NCBI GenBank assembly: GCA_017856985.1
Contig: JAFMEA010000019.1
Coordinates: forward strand, 1-37,566
Reading direction: 5' to 3'
DNA from: Planktomarina sp.
GTDB lineage: Bacteria; Pseudomonadota; Alphaproteobacteria; Rhodobacterales; Rhodobacteraceae
DNA: 37,566 nt
In this document: positions 28,280 through 37,566 of the stretch, in pieces
How the letters are laid out: every line of letters begins with the position of its first letter
Numbering within the stretch: position 1 is the stretch's first letter
Made by a program: the position numbers and the translations under genes
Notes under the pieces: generated by a model
Database searches by the model: none
What the model saw: the letters and a program-made list of their open reading frames with translations, nothing else
Told to the model about the DNA's origin: nothing

Positions 28280-28533
28280 TAAAGTGACCCATCGTGCTTT
28301 CGGTGGTATCCACTTTGTAAAGACCACTGAAAGATTTAAGTTTATTATCGAAGAATATAAAACTATCTCGTGTCGTGAACATACTTAAATCATTACTAAA
28401 CTTATTGAAGATGGTAGCTTTCATTTGCGATAAGAAACGCCAACAAGGAAGGTAAATAAAGAATTTATATAATTTCTCGGTGGCATTATGGTGTTACCTT
28501 TCCCGTCAAAGATGCGTTATCTTAAAAACTAAC
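28280..28533 (-). other. cobS-cobT spacer
   Basis: This 254-bp gap separates two genes that work together. I see no gene, no good hairpin with T-tract and no clear promoter. The cobT leader, if it starts within the gap, has no strong Shine-Dalgarno sequence. Confidence 0.4.
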
Positions 28534-29520
28534 TTATTCCATGCTCATGGAGGCAGCGGATTCTGGCAATTCCTCATCAAAGCACCTTTGATAAAACTCA
28601 GCTACTGTTTGCCGCTCAAGTTCATCACATTTGTTCAGAAAGCTTAGCCTGAAAGCATAACCTACATTACGAAAAATTTCTGTGTTCTGGGCCCAAGATA
28701 TTACTGTTCTGGGCGACATAACAGTTGATAAGTCGCCACTCATAAACGCAGTTCGGGTAAGCTCGGCTACGGTAACCATCTGTTTAATAGTTTTGCGCCC
28801 AGCCTCTGTATCGTAACTTGTATTCTTGGATAAAACGATAGCAGCTTCTGCTTCAACTGGGAGATAATTCAGTGTGGCCACGAGGCTCCACCGGTCCATT
28901 TGGCCCTGATTTATTTGTTGAGTTCCATGGTAAAGGCCGGTGGTATCGCCCAAGCCCACAGTATTAGCCGTTGAAAATATACGAAAATAAGGATGTGGTG
29001 TGATTACTTTGTTTTGATCTAGTAGTGTTAATTTTCCGTCCACCTCTAGAACACGCTGAATTACAAACATGACGTCTGCGCGACCAGCGTCGTATTCATC
29101 AAATACTATCGCAGTTGGGTTTCGTAATGCCCACGGAAGAATACCTTCTTGAAAATCAGTTATCTGCTTGCCATCTTTAAGTTTTATGGCGTCTTTACCG
29201 ATAAGGTCTATTCGACTTATGTGACTATCCAGATTTACCCGTACCGTTGGCCAGTTAAGTCGGCTCGCAACTTGTTCAATATGCGTTGACTTACCAGTCC
29301 CATGATAACCTTGGATCATCACGCGACGATTGTGAGAAAACCCGGCTAGGATGGCTAGCGTTGTATCTGGATCAAATTTATAAGTACTGTCAAAGGCGGG
29401 TACTCGCGAGGTCCGATCGGCAAACCCTTTGACTATCATGTCTGTGTCAATACCATACACATCGCGCACAGACACGTCTTCAGTCGGATGTGTGTCGATA
29501 TCCAAGTTTTGGTCATCCAT
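28534..29520 (-). CDS. cobS: Cobaltochelatase subunit CobS (AAA+ ATPase)
   Basis: CobS is the MoxR-type AAA+ ATPase that forms a ring with CobT and drives cobalt insertion by CobN. The 328-residue protein has Walker [10 protein letters not shown] at 71-79, Walker B AIVFDEYD, a sensor region FRIFSTANT, and the C-terminal helical lid. An AAGGAAG ribosome site precedes ATG 29520. It is in the same orientation as the zinc-J protein gene upstream (161 bp) and cobT downstream (254 bp). Confidence 0.95.
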   Translation of the reverse strand: MDDQNLDIDTHPTEDVSVRDVYGIDTDMIVKGFADRTSRVPAFDSTYKFDPDTTLAILAGFSHNRRVMIQGYHGTGKSTHIEQVASRLNWPTVRVNLDSHISRIDLIGKDAIKLKDGKQITDFQEGILPWALRNPTAIVFDEYDAGRADVMFVIQRVLEVDGKLTLLDQNKVITPHPYFRIFSTANTVGLGDTTGLYHGTQQINQGQMDRWSLVATLNYLPVEAEAAIVLSKNTSYDTEAGRKTIKQMVTVAELTRTAFMSGDLSTVMSPRTVISWAQNTEIFRNVGYAFRLSFLNKCDELERQTVAEFYQRCFDEELPESAASMSME

Positions 29521-29681
29521 ATTAATCTTCCTTTAGAGATGGTGTGAGCTATGGGCGTCTCGTGCAACAAAATGAATTCAAGGGCAAGAGGGAGGTTAAA
29601 GGCTTTTTAGCTATTGCTCCCATAAACTTAAAAAGTGCGACTGGTGCAATCTAAAATACAAACTTACTTCTAGAATTTTTT

Positions 29682-30311
29682 TTACTTAAAGCTTCGGCTA
29701 TCCTTTATTTGGTCCCAAGCCCACACAACTTCGCTCAGTTGCTCCTCTTGGCTTCGATCTCCACCGTTCATGTCTGGATGTAGTATTTTTATAAGAGATT
29801 TATAGGACTTGCGAATTTCTGCCTTAGTCCAGTGGTCTTTTGCCTCTAGCACGTCCAACGCTCGTCGTTCAGACGACGGTAATTTACGTGTTGCGCCAGT
29901 AATTGACTTTCCTGGGTTTTGAGTTGCATTTGCACCAAGAACTTGATGTGGATCATCAACACCCAACCTTGACCAAGCACGTTGTTCCTCACTTGTTTTA
30001 AATGGTTTAGTTTCTCTTTCCCATACTCTGTCACTGTCCATTTGTTTTTGTAGTTCTTCTTCTGAAGACCCATCAAAAAAATTCCACTTTAAATTGTACT
30101 CGCGGATGTGCTCCTTACAGAACCAAAAATAATCATCGAGAATGTCCGGTGATTTTGGAGCACGATATTTTGCTGCCTCTCGGCAACCTGAATGCTCGCA
30201 CTTTCGTGTAGATGTTTCAAACGCACCCGACATACCCCGACGGCCGCGCGGATTGTTCTTTTTTGCCGTGGAAACGGACATATCAAAACCAAAGGGATCA
30301 TCTTTATTCAT
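29682..30311 (-). CDS. DnaJ-domain protein with N-terminal zinc-binding segment
   Basis: A 209-residue protein with two recognisable parts. Near the N-terminus Cys38, Cys43, Cys65 and His68 (KCEHSGC and FCKEH) look like a zinc site. At the C-terminus, about residues 155-205, is a J domain with the HPD motif at 178-180, which in the family stimulates Hsp70 (DnaK) ATPase. The start at ATG 30311 gives MNKDDPFGFDMSVS as in Roseobacter homologues; the open frame runs farther upstream but would cover the bolA leader. It lacks the Gly/Phe and cysteine-rich domains of true DnaJ, so it is a specialised co-chaperone of unknown client. It stands directly upstream of cobS on the same strand and is divergent from bolA. 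Confidence 0.88.
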   Translation of the reverse strand: MNKDDPFGFDMSVSTAKKNNPRGRRGMSGAFETSTRKCEHSGCREAAKYRAPKSPDILDDYFWFCKEHIREYNLKWNFFDGSSEEELQKQMDSDRVWERETKPFKTSEEQRAWSRLGVDDPHQVLGANATQNPGKSITGATRKLPSSERRALDVLEAKDHWTKAEIRKSYKSLIKILHPDMNGGDRSQEEQLSEVVWAWDQIKDSRSFK

Positions 30312-30377
30312 TATATTCAACTTTCCGACTCGGAGAGTAGAGTTTAGGGCTGAATGGAAAAGATGTAAGGGGCTAAG
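30312..30377. promoter_or_regulatory. 66-bp divergent intergenic region between the J-protein gene and bolA
   Basis: Both genes begin at the edges of this short stretch, so their promoters must lie within it or overlap the opposite gene. The bolA ribosome site AAGGGG is at 30367-30372. I see no convincing -35/-10 pair on either strand. Confidence 0.35.
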
Positions 30378-30650
30378 ATGAAAAAAATAGAAAGAATGTT
30401 GGATCAGATTGAAAAAACTCTTCAACAAAACTTTGATCCTGTTGAATTAGAGGTTTTGGATGTTTCTGAGGACCATCGTGGGCATTCAGGTTTTGCGGAA
30501 GGCGGTGAAAGTCATTTTGAGGTAAAAATTGTGGCATCTTACTTTTCAAGTATGAACAGGCTCGCACAGCACCGTGCTATCCATAAGGCTCTTGGGTCTT
30601 CCGTTATGGGAAAAATTCATGCTTTAGCTCTTAAAGTCAGCGGCACTTAA
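30378..30650 (+). CDS. bolA: BolA family protein
   Basis: A 90-residue BolA-fold protein. Members bind monothiol glutaredoxins and take part in iron-sulfur and iron regulation, and some act as transcription regulators. The sequence shows the [14 protein letters not shown] loop of BolA-type (rather than IbaG-type) proteins. It also has the conserved [26 protein letters not shown] region as successive short motifs, including the helix with the family histidine. ATG 30378 has AAGGGG five bases upstream. The 3' end overlaps the convergent gatB by four bases. No glutaredoxin gene is adjacent. Confidence 0.92.
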   Translation: MKKIERMLDQIEKTLQQNFDPVELEVLDVSEDHRGHSGFAEGGESHFEVKIVASYFSSMNRLAQHRAIHKALGSSVMGKIHALALKVSGT

Positions 30651-32158
30651 AGTTTGAGCTTTGATGCTACAATTTGGTTTACAACCTGCGGATTAGCCTT
30701 TCCACCTGTTGCTTTAATTACCTGGCCTACAAACCAACCAGCTAATTTTGGATTTTGTTTTGCTTTGTCAACTTGAATTGGATTATCTTTAATGATTTGT
30801 TCCACAGCGGCTTCGATCGCTCCAGTGTCCGTTACTTGCTTCATATTCCGACTATTTACAATATCTGCCGGATTGCCGCCCTCAGTATAAACAATTTCAA
30901 AAAGTTCTTTTGCTATTTTACCAGAGATTTCACCTTCGGCGATAAGGTCGATAATGCCGCCAAGTTGATCTGGTGAAACAGGGCAATCTGTAATTTTTGC
31001 GTCCTCCTTTTTCATTCTACCAAACAACTCGTTTATTACCCAGTTTGCTGCGGTTTTTCCGTCACGACCTCTGGCCACTTGTTCAAAATAGGTCGCGTTT
31101 TGTTTTTCTGCTGTCAAAACACCGGCATCATAATTTGATAGGTTGAAACTAGAAATGAAACGTAATTTCTTGGCATCAGGCAATTCTGGTAATTTTGCTT
31201 CGAGGTCATCCACCCAATTCTGTTCTATTTCGAGCGGTAGCAGATCAGGGCAAGGAAAATACCTATAGTCATGTGCTTCCTCTTTTGAACGCATAGATCG
31301 GGTTTCATTCTTATCTGAGTCATACAGCCGAGTTTCTTGATTAATGATGCCCCCATCTTCTAAAATTGCTATTTGGCGCCTAGCTTCAAAGTCAATAGCT
31401 GCTTGCATAAACCGCATTGAATTCATGTTTTTAATTTCACAACGGGTCCCAAGATGATCAAAGTCTTGCGTGGCTTGATATTTTTCGTAGTCACCTGGAC
31501 GGCATACTGAAACATTTACATCAGCTCTGAGACTGCCATTCTGCATATTTCCATCACATGTTCCCAGATATTGCATGATTTGACGCAATTTAATTACGTA
31601 AGCAGCCGCTTCCTCGGGTCCACGGATATCAGGACGACTGACTATCTCCATTAAGGCAACACCAGTGCGGTTTAGATCGACAAAAGAGTTGTTAGGGTCC
31701 ATGTCATGAACAGACTTCCCCGCGTCTTGCTCAAGGTGAATACGCTCAATCCGAACGGTGCGTGCGGATCCATCTCCCATTTCTACAAATACTTCACCTT
31801 CGCCTACTATAGGGTGGTATAATTGGCTAATCTGATAGCCTTGTGGCAAGTCCGGATAAAAATAGTTTTTCCGGTCAAAGGATGATGATAAATTGATAGT
31901 AGCTTGAAGGCCTAACCCTGTTCTTACGGCTTGTGCTACACATTCTTCATTTATTACAGGCAGCATACCAGGCATGCCAGCGTCTACAAATGCCACGTTT
32001 GAATTAGGTTCTGCGCCAAATGTAGTTGAGGCACTAGAAAAAAGCTTAGCGTTGCTACTTACCTGTGCGTGGACTTCCAGTCCAATAACAAGTTCCCAAT
32101 TATATTTAGCGCCGGCGATAACCTTCGGCGCTGGTATTGGCATTGTTTGATCCAGCAT
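30647..32158 (-). CDS. gatB: Aspartyl/glutamyl-tRNA(Asn/Gln) amidotransferase subunit B
   Basis: GatB is the kinase/transamidase subunit of GatCAB, which converts misacylated Glu-tRNA(Gln) and Asp-tRNA(Asn) to the amidated forms. The 503-residue length is normal. Family motifs include [10 protein letters not shown], the [14 protein letters not shown] segment, [16 protein letters not shown] and the [13 protein letters not shown] block, with a C-terminal YqeY-like tRNA-binding tail ([20 protein letters not shown], then the final helix). ATG 32158 has no strong ribosome site. It follows pepN by 108 bp on the same strand; gatA and gatC are not in this window. Confidence 0.97.
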   Translation of the reverse strand: MLDQTMPIPAPKVIAGAKYNWELVIGLEVHAQVSSNAKLFSSASTTFGAEPNSNVAFVDAGMPGMLPVINEECVAQAVRTGLGLQATINLSSSFDRKNYFYPDLPQGYQISQLYHPIVGEGEVFVEMGDGSARTVRIERIHLEQDAGKSVHDMDPNNSFVDLNRTGVALMEIVSRPDIRGPEEAAAYVIKLRQIMQYLGTCDGNMQNGSLRADVNVSVCRPGDYEKYQATQDFDHLGTRCEIKNMNSMRFMQAAIDFEARRQIAILEDGGIINQETRLYDSDKNETRSMRSKEEAHDYRYFPCPDLLPLEIEQNWVDDLEAKLPELPDAKKLRFISSFNLSNYDAGVLTAEKQNATYFEQVARGRDGKTAANWVINELFGRMKKEDAKITDCPVSPDQLGGIIDLIAEGEISGKIAKELFEIVYTEGGNPADIVNSRNMKQVTDTGAIEAAVEQIIKDNPIQVDKAKQNPKLAGWFVGQVIKATGGKANPQVVNQIVASKLKL

Positions 32159-32266
32159 TTTGATGACTCAACTAATAAATTATTTATTTTCATTATATTG
32201 CCAACGGCAAAAAGGAACAAGACGTCTGTTCATGATCATACATTAAATTTGTATTTTGAGGTAATT

Positions 32267-34819
32267 CTATGCACTTAGCAACCGGTCCAAAATTTCACCT
32301 GTATCGCGTGATAGATCCGGTTTATTAGCTATGCGCTTTAATGCAGAATTTATCATCGATTGCCGATTTTTATCGTATAGTTTCCAAGTGTCAAAGGCTG
32401 TAGTTACGCGGGCGCACAGTTGCGGATTTAAATCATCCAAAGCGATTAACTGGTTAGCAATCAGATTATATGCTGAACCATCGGGTTGATGAAAGGCCGC
32501 GGGTGTCATGGCTAACGCTCCAATCAAAGCACGAAATCTATTAGGGTTTTTTAATGTAAAATCGGTGTGTTTTGTGAGAGTGGTGGCTATAGAAACAGCA
32601 ACTTCTGGGTCACAACTTACAACCTGCAGGCTAAACCATTTGTCGATAACAAGTCTTTCATTGCGCCACTGTTCATAAAATTTTGCAAGGGCTTGTGCCC
32701 CGTTGCCAGCTTTTACGAGGTTACTAAGAGCTGACAGCTGGAGGGTCATATTATTTGCATTTTTGAATTGTTGTTCGGCCAAGGTGCCATTGTCCAAGAA
32801 GCTTATATAATGCAATGCAAGGTTAGATAGAGCGCGATGACCGCAATCCACTTCATTTGGTAAGTAATCTCCTATAACTATATGCTTATTATATACTTTA
32901 GTAAAAGTACTGTAACCTAGTTTAGCCATCCGCATGGAGTGAGCTTTGTGCGCATGATGTATCTCGATTGGATCTGGTATCTGCTGTAGATCTGCAAGAG
33001 CTTTTGCTATTTCATCCTGATTGGGCAGAGTGCAACAAAGTGCACGGAAGGCTGGGTCTAGATCCTCATCTTCCATTACCTCTAGTAACGATTCAATATA
33101 AACAGTTTTTTCTGATGTGCCGTGCAGCACCATTCCAACCAAGCTTTCAAGGCCTAAATTCCGACTAATTTCATAACGATTGAACATATCTGTATCGTGT
33201 TTAAGTAGGACTAACTGTTCAGCTTCTGTATTTGTATGCTTTAAAATTACTGGTGCGGAAAATTTACGCAAGACTGAGAGAATTGGTTTTTCTTTAAAGT
33301 CATTGAACGAAAAGCTTTGGGATGATTGATCTAGGGTTAATATTTGGGTTGGGAGTACCTCACACCCATCTGTGTCTAACAAACCTATCGCAATTGGGAT
33401 GACCAATGGCTGCTTGTTTTTTTGCCCCGGTGTATCGGGTATGGATTGACTTACATCAAGGATCAATGTGCCATCGACAAAACTCTCATCAACTTTGATT
33501 TGTGGTGTGCCAGCTTGACTATACCACAGCTTAAACTGGTTGAAATCTTCACCGGTAGTGTCGCTAAATACCTGTAACCAATCTTCAATTGTACAGGCTT
33601 TGCCGTCGTGCCTTTTGAAATAAAGATCAAGGGCAACTTTATAGCTGTCTTCACCAACTAGTGTTTTTATCATTCTAATTAGTTCAGCACCTTTTTCATA
33701 GACTGTCGCCGTATAGAAATTATTAATCTCAATAAAGCTTTCAGGTCTCACAGAGTGTGCTAGCGGGCCGTTATCTTCTCGAAACTGACGGTTGCGAAGC
33801 GCTTTTACATCCTCAATCCTTCTTACATCAGTATTACGCATATCGGCACTAAACTCTTGATCTCTGAATACTGTAAGACCTTCTTTTAAACTCAATTGAA
33901 ACCAATCACGACAAGTTATGCGATTACCTGTCCAATTGTGGAAGTACTCGTGCGCAATTATCGCCTCAATACTTTCAAAATTACGATCCACTGAAGTTTG
34001 GGCGCTGGCTAGGACGGCCGATGAATTGAAAATATTCAAACCTTTATTCTCCATGGCTCCCATATTGAAATCATCAACTGCAACGATGTTGAAAACACTA
34101 AGATCATACTCACGATTATAGTTTTTTTCATCCCAACGCATACTGCTTTGGAGAGATTCCATGGCGAAAGTGCATTTATCTTCGTCACCTTTACGAACAT
34201 AAATATTTAGATCTACTCGTTTGCCAGACATTGTTGTGAAATCGTCAGAAAATACTTCAAATGTTCCGCCTACCAAAGCAAAAAGATAAGATGGCTTTGG
34301 CCACGGATCGTGCCATTTTGACGTATTTTTTTTACGTCCTAATGGCTCTCCATTGGATAGGGTGTGCGGCAGTTCACTATGAATTGTCACATCAAAGGGC
34401 GCCATTACATCTGGCCGATCTGGATAATAGGTAATCCTCCTGAAGCCTTCTGGTTCGCACTGTGTGCAAAACATTCCATTCGACATATAAAGACCGGACA
34501 ATTCTGTATTGGAACTTGGATTAATCTCAACCTCGGCTTGCCAGGTAAAAGGTGTATCTGGAACGTCGCAGCTGAGACCTGAACTAGAAAGCTGAGGTTT
34601 CACATCAACACCGTTAATTTGAGATGAAATCAATTTAAGTTCTTCACCAAAAAGAAAGAAATCTGTTTCTTGGCTACTGGGATTCTTCCTGAACTTTATC
34701 TTGGATAAGACTCGCGTCTTAGTTGGATGTAACTTAAATTCCAACTCTACATGGTCAATAAGAAAAGCAGGCGGCTGGTAATCAGAAAGGTAAATTGTTG
34801 GTCTGTCTTGATTTGTCAT
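32267..34819 (-). CDS. pepN: Aminopeptidase N (M1 family)
   Basis: A cytosolic zinc aminopeptidase of broad specificity. The 850-residue protein has an N-terminal beta domain, the exopeptidase motif GAMEN at 254-258 and the zinc site HEYFH at 290-294 with the third ligand Glu313 (spacing HEXXH-x18-E). A long C-terminal helical DUF3458 region follows. Length and layout match the E. coli PepN type rather than shorter M1 enzymes. ATG 34819 has GGAG six bases upstream. gatB follows on the same strand after 108 bp, possibly in one transcript. Confidence 0.97.
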   Translation of the reverse strand: MTNQDRPTIYLSDYQPPAFLIDHVELEFKLHPTKTRVLSKIKFRKNPSSQETDFFLFGEELKLISSQINGVDVKPQLSSSGLSCDVPDTPFTWQAEVEINPSSNTELSGLYMSNGMFCTQCEPEGFRRITYYPDRPDVMAPFDVTIHSELPHTLSNGEPLGRKKNTSKWHDPWPKPSYLFALVGGTFEVFSDDFTTMSGKRVDLNIYVRKGDEDKCTFAMESLQSSMRWDEKNYNREYDLSVFNIVAVDDFNMGAMENKGLNIFNSSAVLASAQTSVDRNFESIEAIIAHEYFHNWTGNRITCRDWFQLSLKEGLTVFRDQEFSADMRNTDVRRIEDVKALRNRQFREDNGPLAHSVRPESFIEINNFYTATVYEKGAELIRMIKTLVGEDSYKVALDLYFKRHDGKACTIEDWLQVFSDTTGEDFNQFKLWYSQAGTPQIKVDESFVDGTLILDVSQSIPDTPGQKNKQPLVIPIAIGLLDTDGCEVLPTQILTLDQSSQSFSFNDFKEKPILSVLRKFSAPVILKHTNTEAEQLVLLKHDTDMFNRYEISRNLGLESLVGMVLHGTSEKTVYIESLLEVMEDEDLDPAFRALCCTLPNQDEIAKALADLQQIPDPIEIHHAHKAHSMRMAKLGYSTFTKVYNKHIVIGDYLPNEVDCGHRALSNLALHYISFLDNGTLAEQQFKNANNMTLQLSALSNLVKAGNGAQALAKFYEQWRNERLVIDKWFSLQVVSCDPEVAVSIATTLTKHTDFTLKNPNRFRALIGALAMTPAAFHQPDGSAYNLIANQLIALDDLNPQLCARVTTAFDTWKLYDKNRQSMINSALKRIANKPDLSRDTGEILDRLLSA

Positions 34820-35033
34820 GAGTGCTCCATACCTTTTTAGTGCATATAACGTTATTGAGTGTCAGTTGTAATATCTGCTCTGCATATTTTTTGTTCATTC
34901 TACAGTTGTTTTAAAAAGACGGTTTGAGCAAAAATAACTACCAACTTGGCTTGCCTGTAAGCGCGCTGAAAGCTATTCGGATTATCAAAAGTAGACAATT
35001 GTAAACTTATGCTGAATTTTGGAGCCTTACTGT
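34820..35033 (+). promoter_or_regulatory. Divergent pepN - malate synthase intergenic region
   Basis: The 214-bp gap must hold the start signals of both divergent genes. The malate synthase ribosome site GGAG is at 35021-35024. I see no strong consensus promoter and no recognisable operator or riboswitch. Confidence 0.35.
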
Positions 35034-37169
35034 ATGACAAACCGTACTTTAGTCGCCGGCCTTTCTGTTGCGGAAGAACTTTTCAATTTTATTGAAACAC
35101 AGGTTTTGCCTGGTTTACGTGTAACACCTGATCATTTTTGGACTGGTTTGTCCGAAATAACGCATGAGCTGGGCCCAAAAAACCGAACACTATTAGCCGA
35201 ACGTGAAGTTATGCAGGCTAAAATTGATCAGTGGCATATTGATAATCGTGGCAGGGAACATGATTCAGCCGCTTATCATGCCTTTCTAAGTGAAATTGGT
35301 TACCTTGTTGCTGAGCCTAATGAATTTAAGATTTCTACACAAAATGTGGATCCTGAAATTGCGTCCATTCCGGGCCCGCAGTTGGTTGTTCCAATTATGA
35401 ACGCGCGTTACGCATTAAACGCCGCCAATGCGCGCTGGGGTAGCCTTTATGATGCCATTTATGGGACAGATGCAATGGGTGATTTGCCTTTGTCTCAAGT
35501 TTACGATGTGGCTCGTGGCAAACGCGTGATTTCTTGGGCAAAAGACTATCTGGATAAGGTTGTTCCGCTAGCCCACGGATCGCATTCACAGGTGGTTAGT
35601 TATCAAATTAAAAATAATCAATTGGTGCCAGCTTTAGCTTTCCCCGAGCAATATGTTGGAATGAATCAGAATAATTACAATGAAATAGTTGAATTATTTT
35701 TGATAAAAAATGGGCTTCATATTATAATTAAAATTGATTCTACTGGTAAAATTGGGTCTGATGACAAGGCCAATGTAGATGATATTATTTTGGAGAGTGC
35801 GGTCTCTGTAATAATGGATTGTGAAGATTCTGTCGCAGCTGTTGATGCTTCAGACAAGGTTTTAGCCTATAAAAACTGGTTGGGACTGATGCGTGGTGAT
35901 CTGCATGAAAGCGTTACCAAAGCGGGTAAAACTTTTGATCGAGTTTTGAATAACGATTTAACTTATCTACAAGCTGGGAGTAGGCATACCCTTAAAGGTC
36001 GGGCGTTGATGTTAATTCGTAACGTAGGCCACTTGATGACAAATCCAGCTGTAATCGATCGGGACGGATTAGAAATTGGTGAGGGTTTGTTAGATGCGCT
36101 TTGTACAACTCTGATTGCAATGCATGACGTAGATCAACAAGGAGGGAACTCGCTTTACGGCTCTGTTTATGTAGTAAAGCCCAAAATGCATGGTCCAGAT
36201 GAAGTAGCATTTACAGATGAGATTTTCAGTTTTGTTGAACGAATTTTGGGTCTTCCCCAAAATACTGTTAAATTAGGAATTATGGACGAAGAGCGCAGGA
36301 CTAGCGTCAATTTGAAAGCATGTATTTATGCAGCCAAACAAAGAGTAGCTTTCATTAACACAGGATTTTTAGATCGCACTGGAGATGAAATCCATACCTC
36401 CATGGAGGCGGGACCAATGATCCCAAAAGGCCAAATGAAACTCTCTCCTTGGATTAACGCCTACGAGGATCGCAATGTAGACATAGGCCTCGCTTGTGGT
36501 TTTCAGGGCAAAGCTCAGATTGGCAAAGGAATGTGGGCAATGCCTGACTTAATGGCAGATATGCTTGCGCAGAAAATAGGACATCCTAAATCTGGCGCAA
36601 CTTGTGCATGGGTCCCGAGCCCAACCGCAGCAACTTTACACGTTACCCATTATCATCAAGTCGACGTTAAGAGTGTACAGCAGCATTTAAAAGTTAATGG
36701 CCCTCGCTGGGGCTTGACTGAATTGCTTACGATACCTGTATCGCAGGGTAACAATTGGTCACCAGACGAATTGGTACAAGAGATGGAAAATAATGCTCAA
36801 GGAATTTTGGGATACGTTGTTAGGTGGGTCGACAGTGGTATTGGATGCTCAAAAGTACCAGATATTCATGATGTTGGATTAATGGAGGATAGAGCAACAT
36901 GCCGAATTTCGTCGCAAGCATTAGCTAATTGGCTTCACCATGAAGTTATTGATCGAGAAATGGTGATGACGGCGATGAAAAAAATGGCTGGCGTAGTTGA
37001 TGAACAAAACCTTGATGATCCAACTTATATTGCAATGGCGCCCAATTTTGATGGCATTGCATTTGCTGCAGCCTGTGACCTGGTTTTTGAGGGCCAGAAA
37101 CAGCCCTCTGGGTATACGGAGCCAGTTTTACATCGCCGGAGATTAGAGTTTAAGGCTTTACAAACATAA
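35034..37169 (+). CDS. glcB: Malate synthase G
   Basis: Malate synthase G condenses glyoxylate with acetyl-CoA to malate, allowing growth on two-carbon compounds such as glycolate. The 711-residue length is typical of the G isoform. Expected active-site residues are visible: Arg329 in [10 protein letters not shown] and the catalytic base Asp619 in EDRATCRIS, aligning with E. coli Arg338 and Asp631. The [12 protein letters not shown] block is also present. ATG 35034 with GGAG at 35021-35024 is preferred over a TTG five codons upstream. The following GlcG-like gene echoes the glcG-glcB pairing of the E. coli glycolate operon. Confidence 0.96.
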   Translation: MTNRTLVAGLSVAEELFNFIETQVLPGLRVTPDHFWTGLSEITHELGPKNRTLLAEREVMQAKIDQWHIDNRGREHDSAAYHAFLSEIGYLVAEPNEFKISTQNVDPEIASIPGPQLVVPIMNARYALNAANARWGSLYDAIYGTDAMGDLPLSQVYDVARGKRVISWAKDYLDKVVPLAHGSHSQVVSYQIKNNQLVPALAFPEQYVGMNQNNYNEIVELFLIKNGLHIIIKIDSTGKIGSDDKANVDDIILESAVSVIMDCEDSVAAVDASDKVLAYKNWLGLMRGDLHESVTKAGKTFDRVLNNDLTYLQAGSRHTLKGRALMLIRNVGHLMTNPAVIDRDGLEIGEGLLDALCTTLIAMHDVDQQGGNSLYGSVYVVKPKMHGPDEVAFTDEIFSFVERILGLPQNTVKLGIMDEERRTSVNLKACIYAAKQRVAFINTGFLDRTGDEIHTSMEAGPMIPKGQMKLSPWINAYEDRNVDIGLACGFQGKAQIGKGMWAMPDLMADMLAQKIGHPKSGATCAWVPSPTAATLHVTHYHQVDVKSVQQHLKVNGPRWGLTELLTIPVSQGNNWSPDELVQEMENNAQGILGYVVRWVDSGIGCSKVPDIHDVGLMEDRATCRISSQALANWLHHEVIDREMVMTAMKKMAGVVDEQNLDDPTYIAMAPNFDGIAFAAACDLVFEGQKQPSGYTEPVLHRRRLEFKALQT

Positions 37170-37240
37170 TTGGTGTCTAATGCTTCCTGAATATGGTCTT
37201 ATTACCTAAAAGATAAACTGGATATTGAAAGAAATAAATA

Positions 37241-37566
37241 ATGGTAGGTATTTCACTGAATGACGCACGAACGATAATTATTGCAACTGCAAAAAAAGGA
37301 CAGGAGATGGGGATGAAACCATTATCCACGGTAGTCCTCGATGCTGGTGGCCATGTGATTGCTTTTGAACGTCAAGATGGCGCGGCTCCTGGTCGATTTG
37401 CGATTGCTCAAGGGAAGGCTTACGGCACTGTAATGTTGGGAATGCCGGGCAGTGCTCAGATGGCGCGCGCAGAACAGCAAGCTTATTTTATGGCGGCTGT
37501 GAACGGTGTTTATGGGGGCAAAGTAATTCCAGTGCCGGGTGGCGTGCTTGTGCGCGATTCAAATGG
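37241..37566 (+). CDS. GlcG/HbpS-like heme-binding family protein (partial, cut by window end)
   Basis: The reading frame from ATG 37241 stays open to the last base, giving 108 residues of an incomplete protein. It shows the GlcG/HbpS (DUF336) pattern: LNDARTIIIATAKKG at the N-terminus, then LDAGGHVIAFERQDGA, FAIAQGKAYGTVMLG and GGVLVRD. Members bind heme or small ligands, and GlcG is encoded with glycolate-use genes in E. coli, though its role is unclear. It lies 71 bp after malate synthase on the same strand. The ribosome site is weak and no terminator is seen between the two genes. Confidence 0.85.
   Translation, partial: MVGISLNDARTIIIATAKKGQEMGMKPLSTVVLDAGGHVIAFERQDGAAPGRFAIAQGKAYGTVMLGMPGSAQMARAEQQAYFMAAVNGVYGGKVIPVPGGVLVRDSN

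Noticed and set aside
28280-28533. Cobalamin riboswitch in front of cobT
   Set aside because: On the minus strand there is a GGGAAAGGT word and a GCCAC word, loosely like riboswitch elements. The B12-box and the required spacing are absent.
1-37566. CRISPR arrays, insertion sequences, phage genes, tRNA or rRNA genes
   Set aside because: No repeat-spacer pattern, transposase, integrase or structural RNA gene was seen. Every long frame not matching a known core gene is antisense or frame-shifted within one.

Overview
The window is a core chromosomal region of an alphaproteobacterium, most likely a low-GC marine member of the Rhodobacterales (Roseobacter/Rhodobacteraceae group). This rests on recalled family sequences: MraZ, CobS, CobT, GatB, the small zinc-J protein and the FtsZ tail (ending [11 protein letters not shown]) all read like Roseobacter proteins. 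The gene order dcw cluster - lpxC - bamD - recN is also typical of the group. Base composition looks like the low 40s percent G+C by eye, lower than most cultured roseobacters, which suggests a streamlined pelagic lineage. Species is not determinable.

Positions 1-530 hold no gene. They contain an AT-rich upstream segment, a probable promoter overlapped by two 10-bp-phased TGGGA repeats (MraZ-box-like, minus strand), and a leader of about 200 nt ending in a 12-bp hairpin plus T-tract. This matches the arrangement known in Rhodobacter sphaeroides, where the sRNA UpsM is made by premature termination in a long mraZ leader.

Positions 531-20745 are an almost complete division and cell wall (dcw) cluster: mraZ, rsmH, ftsL, ftsI, murE, murF, mraY, murD, ftsW, murG, murC, murB, ddl, ftsQ, ftsA, ftsZ. 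Most junctions overlap or are under 30 bp. The exceptions are an opposite-strand FAD oxidoreductase between murD and ftsW, a 301-bp gene-free spacer between murC and murB, a possible terminator between mraY and murD, and a 165-bp spacer before ftsZ. A strong terminator follows ftsZ. Together these genes make UDP-MurNAc-pentapeptide (MurB-F, Ddl), lipid I and II (MraY, MurG), and the septal synthase and divisome (FtsW/I, FtsL/Q, FtsA/Z).

Positions 20953-24475 carry lpxC (lipid A), bamD (outer-membrane protein assembly) and recN (recombination repair). Positions 24538-30311 are a minus-strand run read as zinc-J protein, cobS, cobT, aminopeptidase P, with bolA divergent at its head. Positions 30647-34819 carry pepN and gatB on the minus strand. 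The right end has a plus-strand malate synthase G gene followed by a GlcG/HbpS-like gene cut by the window edge.

I see no CRISPR array, insertion sequence, phage gene, rRNA or tRNA. The coding content is ordinary core genome. The part most worth follow-up is the regulatory leader in front of mraZ.
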